DNA of 64,000 nt from Halichondria panicea (lineage: Eukaryota; Porifera; Demospongiae; Suberitida; Halichondriidae). Of this stretch, positions 54,621 through 64,000 are shown one piece after another; the stretch's first letter is position 1; every line of letters begins with the position of its first letter. The notes under the pieces are model-generated. The model did not search any database and was not told where the DNA came from. It saw only the letters and a program-made list of their open reading frames with translations. The stretch lies in assembly GCF_963675165.1 (NCBI RefSeq), contig NC_087382.1:1364001-1428000 (forward strand), in the 5' to 3' direction. The position numbers and the translations under genes were made by a program.

Positions 54621-57600
54621 TTAGACTTTATTATGTATGGGACCAATTTCTGTGCATGTAACAGCAAGACGATGGTTGACTCTTGTAGGGGGAGGGGCTG
54701 GTCTGTAGTCCTCTGTGGTGACGGGGGCTAGCTCATCCATGTAGGGTAATATCATCTGGTCTGGCCTCGTGGCTGGTCTGATGATGGGAGGAGTGATGTA
54801 ACAATCAGGGTCAGCTTCTTCCACGGCTCCATCATGATCAGTGTAAGGTGGGTTCAAGGCATCTCTTTGTTCATAGTCGTCTACTGCTTTGAGTAATTCA
54901 TCATCATCATTTTCATCGGCTACCAGCTGCTGATACATTTCCCGACCATTGCTAGCTCGTCTGACTACAACATTAGCTCCTAAATTCCTTATGGTGTCTT
55001 CTATCTTCAGCCATGTATTAATATTCTTGAGTACGAATTGGTAAAAATGGTAGCAGAGGGTTATTGCAAAGATGACAAAGGATATAGCCATCGAAGTATT
55101 GGCTAGGGCTGACTGATTTTTTCTGGTATCTTTGACAAAGGAGGTGCCAAATGCTAGACAAACAATATTGAGTAGATAAAGAGTTTCGAGGGAATCACGG
55201 ATTTTGTTTTTGTACAAACGATTGTTCAGTAATTTCCAGCTGATCAGTCCAACTGATAGAACACCAGCTGATAGAACAGGGAGAGAAGTGTCCAAAGCCA
55301 GAGCAGTTATTATATTATGAGCGATAAAAGAAAATAGGAGCAGTCCCACCCAGTAGCGATGTTTGGGCGTGAATGGAGCATAGTATGCATCCATGAAGCC
55401 AATGTACTTCGTGTTCTTAGTCCATTTCATGAGTTTCCATTTTGAGCAGCGAGGAAACCATTGTCCAAAGAAGAGCACCACAGTGAACACTACACCAGAA
55501 ATGAGGATTATGGCGGCAAAAACAAACCGAGGGACGTGACCGGAAGTGAAATATTGCACATTGCCGTCATACATCCAAACTATATCACTTGTACCATCAG
55601 GATAATCCAAGACCCTGTGTTGCAGTGCAGCAATGATAAACCGTAAGAGTTTGGAATAAGAGAGTAGGACGAGTGTGCCTAGGGCAGCAACTGGATTCCT
55701 GTTGGAGAGGAGCTTTGCAAAAGAGTCAAAGTACTTGCTCACAATGATTATTAAGAACATCAGAAGAAACAGGTAAGCAGGAAAGACAATCTGAACGAGC
55801 ACTTTTGCATGAGAGTTCATTCCATCATAAAAGCATGTCTCAATACCCAAGTCAAGATTCACCCACGATATGAAAACTGTCAAAGGGTTATGAAAAGGTA
55901 TGAAAATAGACTGATTTGCAGCTAATATATTAGTGTAGAAGATCAGCCCATGGATAGTGCCTGTTGCTATGGTAATGTTGAAAACGAGAATGAATACAAC
56001 TAGTACTATGCCTGCCAGGGCAAACGGAAGTAGCAGTGTTTGAGCAGAGTTCACATCGTGATGTACCTAACACAAGACTCAGTCCTGGTTCACATTCTCC
56101 ACACAAGACACCACTTCGATTGTAGTCACACTGTTTGTCAGGGTTGCTTAGACTGATGTTGACTGGCTTTAGTACACAATAGTCAAATGTACAGTTACTA
56201 ACAACATACCCACTTCCGTTAGTGGTATTAGTCACTCCTATCCATATGTTGTTATTGCTTTCCAGCTTTATGGTCCCATTTTCTTCAGAACAGTTTGTTA
56301 TCTGATATTCTTGTTGCAAGACTGGATCACAGTCACACTTACACTCAATTGAGGACTGAATTGGTTGGAGTCCAATAGAGCAATCACATTTTTGAAAATA
56401 TATGTTTAGAATTTGTCTTGAAATTCCCAAGTTGTTGCATGGACCCTCAGCATAGAGTTCCACTTGAGCAGAGCTGTCTTGTGAGAATACATTGTACTCT
56501 AATTCTGTGCACTGATTGCCAACTTCTTGTTGTGCTTGTCCTTCTTTGAGACGACCAACTCCACTCTCAGTGATAACAAAACTGTGAATTGTGGCATTAA
56601 TCATTGGATTTCCAGCTTGGTCTACAGCCATAACACTGATTGTGAATGCTTGTCCCTTTCTAACAGAAATGGTTTGCTTGGTGGTGTTACACAACTTCAC
56701 TCTTACAGCCTTCGAAGCTATCGATGAATAATGCACAGTATTGTTCAAGTACTCAAATCCATTGTCTGATGAAGAAAGTTCGGCTGATACATCCACCGTA
56801 CACCTGTCCAACAGACCTCCGTAAATATCTGCTCCTGACTGGGAAGCTGTGTTGTTGGTCAAAAAAGTGTTGCAATAATTGATTGACTTATTATTTAAAC
56901 ACTTAACTTCTTCAGATGAAGACGGAATACCTTGGAGCAAATTTAGCACGATCTTAATAAAATTGATATCAAAACCATACAGATTTAGAGTTTGAATGAA
57001 GCATTCTGTTTGTGTCAGATCTCCTGCAGTAGTTACATCCTCTCCTCTACACACACCACTCTCAGTACTGTCTGCCACAAATATCCCCCCTCCATATTGA
57101 GCCGTGTTATTCTGAATTTCTAGTATGACCAGCGTTTTACCAAGCTCTAGCTCCAAGTCCTGTTTCAGAATATATATCCTGGAGCTTTGCTGTAGATACA
57201 TTCCACCTCCGTTATTGTTTGCTGAGTTTGACTTGATTTGGACGTGAGCGTGAGAAAAAGCCTTAATGTTTGAAGCGACTGCATAAATACCTCCTCCATT
57301 TTGTGCATCATTTCGATCTATAATACTCTCAAACAATACAGCTTTCATGTCACTACATGTACACAGGACAAACTGACGATTAAGTAAACAACCAGTAGTG
57401 ACCTTCGAATCAAATTCAATTTCGCTTGAGTATGCATAAATCCCACCACCATTGTGTGCTTTGTTATGAGAAATCTCTATTGGATAGTGAACAAAGAGTG
57501 TACTCTCTCTCAGAAACACACCTCCTCCAACAGTAGCTATATTGTTAGAAATGACCACTCCTTCTGCATTGATATAGATTTGACTCTGGACTGCTCTGAT

Positions 57601-59062
57601 GGCTCCACCCTGCACACCACGATTGTTACTGAGAGTTGTGGGTCCATTGAACTCCACTCGACTGCTTAGAACATACACAGGGTTTACATTATTGCTAACA
57701 TTGTTAACTCCCGTAAATGACAAGTTAGAATGCACTACGTAAATGATATTTTCACCCTATAAATTGTCAAATATGCTTGTATTAGTATTTATTAAAGTTG
57801 AGATAACAATCGCAATCACTCCATCTTGTTGGGTGGCTCTGTTATTTGTGAGCAGAGAGTCGGAAATGATCACAGTGCCATCAGCAACGAAAAATACTCC
57901 ACCAATGTCAGCACTGTTATTTTTAAACATGACTTTGGAGACAGATATAGTTCCAGTATGTACCAAAATCGCTCCACCAGAGGGTGCCTTGTTGTTTGTT
58001 AGCTTGCTATTGGATATCAGTAACTCTCCATTCAAAACCAAAATCGCTCCACCTGATCTTTCAGCACTGTTGTACGCTAGCTCACTGTCGGAGATTGAGA
58101 CACTCCCAAACCAGATATTAATTGCTCCACCGTCACGAATAGCACTATTGTTTAGTAGCGCACAGTTGGAAATGAACAAATTAGTTCTGAAGGTGGAAAT
58201 GGCTCCACCATATTCAGCGATATTATCCATAAAGTTACAGAAACTGATTGAAACATTAACTGCCGAAATACCGCCACCACTATAATAAAAATCACTGGCA
58301 TAAATCGCTCCACCACTGTAATAAACGCTATTATTTGTAAAGTTGCACCAACTGATAGTCACACTTGAAGAGGCCACTTCCACTACTCCACCATAATTAT
58401 GTAGTACCAGTATTGGAAGTGAATCTTGAATCATTAATAACAGTTTGCTTTGAGTAAATGTAAACTGCACCACCATTGTTATTAAAGAAATCACTCTTTT
58501 CAATGCACACAGTATCAGCTTTAACATACAATGCTCTGTCAGTGCTAGTGTTGTTTACAAAGAGAACTTGTTCAATTTTCACAGTTACCACATGAGTGAT
58601 CGTGGTGATCCAGAGTGTACAAGATTCCAACTTTAGCAATTTCAAGTCTACCAAAGAGCATTCATCGATATATAATTCTTGAGAAATGTAGCCTGAACTT
58701 TTTTTATCACCTGCTCCTGTGAAATTCAAACCTTCAATACTCAATGCACGGATATTAGATAAATACACTGCTCTACCAGTTGTGTTGGCATTGATAGTGG
58801 CATTTTGGCCAGCAATAATCACCTCTCTGAAATTACAAATGTAAAGCATTTCACTTAATAAATGATCACCAGACAGAAAGCTCAAGGTGAGTTTGTCTCC
58901 ACCAGACAACAGGTCTGTTTGAACAAGCTGCTCGAGAGTGAAACAAGTTCCATTTTGGTAGTCATTACACGAGTCAGTTGAATCCACTGACACAATATGA
59001 TAGTGCTCACTCCTGGTAACAGTAGCTAGGGTCAGTAGCAGCACCACCCAGGTGCAGTGCAT
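54621..59062 (-). pseudogene. M4: M.alpha-type receptor pseudogene (two frameshifts, one nonsense)
   Basis: Start 59062 (MHCTWVVLLLTLATVTRS). Lesions against M2/M3: a frameshift near 58400 (SNTGTT-stop, where M3 reads SNTAAYGGAV); GAG-to-TAG at 57759-57757 (DNLEGEN to DNL-stop); and an 11-base loss near 56037 in the first membrane helix (CSNSYLLLLLPFALAG to CSNTATSV). The C-terminal part (54621-56036) keeps an open frame through the rest of the membrane module and the acidic/Pro-rich tail, almost identical to M2. The ectodomain keeps rungs that M2 has lost. A short product could be made only from an internal start; the gene is read as dead. Confidence 0.9.
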
Positions 59063-59132
59063 GTTCTCTCCGATACTATAAGATTACAAGCTAATCCGGC
59101 AGTGTCAGAATAGTGCTATTGCTTCTTCTATA

Positions 59133-59556
59133 TGTGACAGGCTCTGGGAAAACCAGACTATTGGAGTAGACTAAAATTTTGGTGATTAATGTACCAAATG
59201 ATAGAGCAGAGCATCGCCTACATAATGATATGCTTAGTGTTCACATACATAATTTCATACCCGAGTTATGCGCGTTAGAAACCTAAAGCCGTAAAATGTA
59301 GTATCGAGAAAAACTCCTCTCAAAGATTGCTCAATTAGGAAAAATAAGGTAATAGCGAAAGTTTGGACAAAGCGTTTCGATGGAAAGAGTTGGATTTAGA
59401 GCATCATATTTTATAGAGAGGTAGTAGAAGGACTGTAGATACTTATACACCAATAACATTCATTTTATTTGAGATTTTATACTGTAGGCATAAAATTAGC
59501 TGTAGCTCAATACTAAATTCTGCTCCAATAGTCTGGTTTTCCCAGAGCCTGTCACA
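59133..59556. mobile_element. 424-bp MITE with perfect 34-bp TIRs, TA target duplication, empty site in paralogue
   Basis: Left end 59133-59166 begins TGTGACAGGCTCTGGGAAAA; right end 59523-59556 is the exact reverse complement over 34 bp. It is flanked by TA on both sides (59131-59132 and 59557-59558). The paralogous spacer at 31099-31115 reads cttctatatactgtat without the element, which gives the precise empty site. TA (or ATAT) duplication fits a Tc1/mariner-type mobiliser. It does not code for protein. Confidence 0.9.
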
Positions 59557-60004
59557 TATACTGTATATCATCTATAGAGTGGAATAAGATAGCGGTCACC
59601 AGCAATTGATATTATGAGGCTCAAATTCTTATCAGTCATTACACTTAGTTTGCACAGTGATAACTTACCTAATCGATTTCCCTTTTCAGCTTACAAGATC
59701 CAAACACAGTCTCACATGCACGTGTGAATACAGTAGTGGAGTATAGAGGTAGGACTATATATTAGGCCAAAGGGTATAGTATCACTGCATGCAGTAGAGC
59801 TGTCATCAGATACAAGTCCAAAGCACACACAAAAAATTCCTAATAGGATTACATGTATAGAGATGTTGTTATAGTTCAGACAACCCAATTAGTAGCTGCT
59901 TCCCAAGGGAGAAGTGCATGTATACAGTGTAATACGTTTACATGCTTTAGCCTTTTACGTATACATACATACATCTACGAGCTGTGTGTTTAAGCACTCC
60001 CATG

Positions 60005-60093
60005 CATATTTCTCTACAATCTGACATATTTCCTTACAATCTGCCATATTTCCCTACAATCTGCTATATTTCCCTACAATCTGCCATATTTCA
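60005..60093. repeat. 20-bp tandem repeat, about 4.4 copies (catatttccctacaatctgc)
   Basis: Units start at 60005, 60025, 60045, 60065 and 60085 with one or two mismatches each. The paralogous tract at 31540-31690 is interrupted. Confidence 0.9.
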
Positions 60094-61102
60094 GTGCTTC
60101 CTTGCAGACGGTATTGTCATTGATTGTTCTGTCTTTAGTGCAATAAATGTGCGCATGTTCAAAGTGCTATTATATAGCATTATATATCACAAAATCACTT
60201 CAAAATAAAGCGATAATATAAACTGTGCGACAGTTCAAGATATTGATTAATAAATGTGATTACACTCAACCATGTCAACTAACAGTATGCATAAAGCAGA
60301 CACTGTAAATACTGAATACATATTCAAATTCAACATTAACTTTAGGTTCCCCTCATGAAATGGCCAGTAACTTCGTCAGCAGTATGATGCTTCCATTGAA
60401 CATAAAATTAATGTTTGAATTAGGAATAGAGTAACCATGGCAATACCAACTCATATTGTTTACCTTTTGGTGGCTCTGCCAATGTACCCTTTGATCCCTC
60501 CATTTCTCACAAAATGTTTTGAATGTGGAGTGAATATTGATGCAAGGACAAAACTAATTGCCTGCATGAAACAAAAAAGAGTTTTCATCACCTCTTTTTG
60601 TTATTAATATGTACAAGAGTCTATTATTATTCCTAGGAATTTGCCCATTCTTGTCAACTGATACTTGCCATTTAATAGCTGGTAAAAGCGATGTTTGCAA
60701 TGTCTCCTTGAGTTGTTGTGTGGTTGGTCTTTGTGAGGGAGAGGAGACACAGTGCACGAACTCAACATTACTTTACCAACTTATCTGAATTTGAACAAGG
60801 GAAATAGCTTGCCAAAGACAGTGGAACAGAAGCTCTCATACACTATATATATATACACAAAGGGTGCCGCTAGGAGCAGGCCGCCAGGCTAGAGCACATA
60901 AGCAGTACAAAAGAATAACAGGACTTGTACAATTAAACAGTACAACACAGGAGTACATGAGGAAATGACTAATTAAATGATTTTCTAGCTGGCAAAAAGA
61001 AACTAGCTGAATATAGTCTACAAAAGTCAGTGTGCATGCATGCAATGAGGAGGGCTCAAAAAACGAAACCAAGCTTAAGTATTAGGAGATAATTATACAA
61101 TG

Positions 61103-64000
61103 TTACTCTTTCACGACATCGATGACAGTGTGCGTAACTTTGGGTGCATTGTCTTGAGGAGGGGGAGGGGCTGGTCTGTAGTCCTCCATAGTGAGGGGGG
61201 CTAGCACGTCCAGGGCAGGCTCTCTCAGCTGTTCCGGCCTTGTGGCTGGTCGGATGATGGGAGGAGTGATGTAACGATCAGGATCAGCTTCTTCCATGAC
61301 TCCATTAGTGTACGGATCATATTTGTCCACGTTTGTCCAGGTTTCTTCGTGGTTTTTCTTCTCCAGTTCCAGTTTGCGAACTCGTGGAATCATTTTTCTC
61401 AGTCTGAGTGCATTTTGCTGCCTCTGCAGAACAGGAACTTTCTTCAGTATGTACTCGTAAAAGTGGTAGCAAACTATCACCACAAACAAAATAAAAGTCA
61501 CTGCCATTGAAATGTTGGATATTATGTCTTGATTCCCATTGATGTTTCCTATGTAGAGGGTGCCATATGCTAGAATTGCAAGATTGAGGAAAAAGAGTGT
61601 TTCCAGTAAATCATTGAATCGTATTTTGTACACTGCATAATTCTGCAATTTGAAAATATTAAGCCCAACACTTATAGATCCAGCTGATAGTACGGGGAGA
61701 GAAGTGTCCAAAGCCAAAGCAGTTATTAGATTATGAGCGATCAAAGAAAATAGGAGCAGTCCCACCCAGTAGCGATGCTTGGGAGTGAATGGAGCATGGT
61801 ATGCATCCATGAAACCATTGTAGTATGTGTTCTTAGTCCATATCATGAGTTTCCGTTTTGAACAGCGAGGAAACCATTGTCCAAAGAAGAGCAGTACAGT
61901 GAACAATATACCAGAGATGAGGATTATGGCGGCAAAAACAAACCGAGGGATGTGACCGAGAGTGAAATATTGCACATTGCCGTCATACAACCAAACTATA
62001 TCACTTGAATTGTTGGGAAATTCCAACACCTCGGTTGCACCATCAGGATAATCCAAGACCCTGTATTGCAATGCAGCAATGATAAACTGCAAGAGTTTGG
62101 AATAAGAGAGTAGGACGAGTGTGCCTAGGGCAGCAACTGGGTTCCTGTTGGAGAGGAGCTTTGCAAATGAGTCAAAGTACTTGCTCAAAATGATTATTAA
62201 GAACATCAAAAGAAACATGTAAGCAGGAAAGACAATCTGAAGGAGCACTTTTGCATGAGAGTTCATTCCATCATAAAAGCATGTCTCAATACCCAAGTCA
62301 AGATTCACCCACGATATGAAAACTGTCAAAGGGTTATGAAAAGGTATGAAAATAGACTGATTTGCAGCTAATATATTAGTGTAGAAGATCAGCCCATGGA
62401 TAGTGCCTGTTGCTATGGTAATGTTGAAAAGGAGAATGAATACAACTAGTACTATGCCTGCCAGGGCAAACGGGAGTAGCAGGAGAAGGTAAGAGTTTGA
62501 ACAGAGTTCACATCTTGAAGTACCTAACACAAGACTGAGCCCTGGTTCACATTCTCCACACAAGACACCACTTCGATTGTAGGCACATTGTTCGTCAGGG
62601 TTGCTTAGACTGATGTTGACTGGCTTTAGTACACAATAGTCAAATGTACAGTTACTAACAATATACCCACTTCCGTTAGTGGTATTAGTCACTCCTATCC
62701 ATATGTTGTTATTGCTTTCCAGCTTTATGGTCCCATTTTCTTCAGAACAGTTTGTTATCTGCTGCAACAAGACTGGATCACAGTCACACTTGCACTCAAT
62801 TGAGGACATAATTGGTTGGAGTCCAATAGGGCAATCACACTTTTGAAAAGATATGTTTAGAATTTGTTTTGAAATTCCCAAATTGTTGCATGGACCCTCA
62901 GCATAGAGTTCCACTTGAGCAGAGCTGTCTTGTGAGAATACATTGTACTCTAATTCTGTGCACTGATTGCCAACTTCCTGTTGTGCTTGTCCTTCTTTGA
63001 GACGATCAACTCTACGGCTCTCAGTGATAACAGAACTGTGAATTATGGCATTATTCATTGGATTTCCAGCTTGGTCTACAGCCATAACACTGATTGTGAA
63101 TGTTGTCCTTTTCTAACAGAAATGGTCTGTTTGGTGGTGTTACACAACTTCACTCTGACAGCCTTCGAAGCTATCGATGAATAATGCACAGTATTGTTCA
63201 AGTACTCAAATCCGTTGTCTGATGAAGAGAGTTCGGCTGATACATCCACCGTACACCTGTCAAACAGACCTCCGTAAATATCTGCTCCTGACTTGAAAGC
63301 TGTGTTGTTAGTCAAAAAAGTGTTGCGATGATTAATTGATGTATTGTTCAAACACTTAAGTACTTCTTCATATGAAGACTGGGAAGTTTGCACTAAAGGT
63401 ATCAAAGTCTTAACAAAATTGATATCAAAACCATAGAGATCTTGAGTTTGAATGAAGCATTCTGTTTGTGTCAGATCTCCTGCAGTAGTTACATCCTCTC
63501 CTCTACACACACCACTCTCAGTACTGTCTGCCACAAATATCCCCCCTCCATACTGAGCCGTGTTATTGTGGATTTCCAGTATGACCAGCGTTTTACCAAG
63601 CTCTAGCTCCGAGTCCTGTTTCAAAATATATATCTTGGAACTTTGTTGTAGATACACTCCACTCCGCTATTGTTTGCCGAGTTTATTTTGATTTGGACGT
63701 AAGCGTGAGAAAAAGCCTTAATGTTTAAAGCGACTGCATAAATACCTCCTCCATTTTGAGCATCATTTCGATCTATAATACTCACAAACAGTACAGTCTC
63801 CATGTCACTACATGTACACGGGACAAAGTTATCATTAAATAAACAACCAGTAGTGACCTTCGAATCAAATTCAATTTCGCTTGAGTATGCATAAATCCCA
63901 CCACCATTGTGTGCTGTGTTGTGAGAAATCTCTATTGGATAGTGAACAAAGAGTGTACCCTCTCTCAGAAACACACCTCCTCCAACAGTAGCAGTATTGT
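61103..64000 (-). pseudogene. M5: M.beta-type receptor, 3' part, two one-base deletions (cut by window edge)
   Basis: Nearly identical to the corresponding part of M3 (32681 to about 35570), including the tail with DRYITPPI and EDYRPAPPPP. Two single-base losses break the frame: near 63102 (gaatgttgtcc, where M3 has gaatgcttgtcc) and near 63660 (ctccactccgc against ctccacctccgc). Everything else is open. With such light damage it may be a very young pseudogene, or an intact gene with assembly indels; read support is decisive. Confidence 0.7.

Larger units (their letters stand above)
59063..61102. other. Spacer M4-M5, paralogous to 31037-32680, with one MITE insertion
   Basis: Apart from the 424-bp MITE (59133-59556), it follows the M2-M3 spacer closely. 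It contains the 20-bp repeat tract (60005-60093) and the same unnamed exon-like fragments (about 60470-60530 and 60640-60750) on the minus strand. Confidence 0.6.

Overview
This window is nuclear DNA from an animal, most likely a sponge (inference). The sequence is AT-rich and compact. Host-type genes have short introns with GT-AG borders. There are many small inverted-repeat elements, two decayed LINE copies and a pogo-type transposase. The dominant genes encode a signal peptide, a long ectodomain of short Gly-Gly/Asn-rich parallel beta-helix rungs (the kind often labelled 'probable outer membrane protein pmp' in sponge and cnidarian gene sets), a Cys-rich stalk, about eight or nine membrane helices and a cytoplasmic tail. 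They are eukaryotic by context and are not bacterial contamination.

Layout. 1-1714: 5' half of a broken minus-strand receptor gene (M1). 1715-3900: its upstream flank, duplicated at 37.7-38.9 kb. 3.9-20.9 kb: an island of unrelated DNA, holding a pogo/Tigger transposase with a changed catalytic residue, a 5'-truncated LINE with a (GAA)n tail, a 1.1 kb element with 40-bp terminal inverted repeats and a perfect 9-bp target duplication that carries exon-like sequence, a single-exon unknown gene (10930-11682), a multi-exon SAMD3-like gene (minus, frameshifted), a divergently oriented multi-exon transposase-like gene (plus, frameshifted), a second LINE fragment and several foldbacks/MITEs. 20.9-64 kb: the receptor array, in order P1(+) M2(-) M3(-) P2(+) [relics] P3(+) M4(-) M5(-).

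The array is built from a repeated unit P(+)-M.alpha(-)-M.beta(-) of about 28 kb: P1-M2-M3 and P3-M4-M5. P2 has lost, or never had, its M partners. Only P1, P2, P3 and M3 are open from end to end. M1, M2, M4 and M5 carry nonsense changes and/or frameshifts that can be read by comparing the copies. All receptor genes lack introns, while neighbouring host-type genes have many. P and M proteins share the same membrane module and differ mainly in the ectodomain and tail.

The best candidate for an undescribed system is this clustered family of intronless beta-helix/multi-pass membrane proteins. It shows rung-number variation (a perfect 159-bp, 53-residue duplication), block-wise mosaicism between P genes and many pseudogenes, a pattern typical of fast-evolving recognition-receptor loci; a function in recognition is inference. 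Other notable items are a Pack-MULE-like element, a MITE with its empty site in the paralogous copy, a decayed TOP3B exon captured in a repeat, and the SAMD3-like/transposase-like head-to-head pair.
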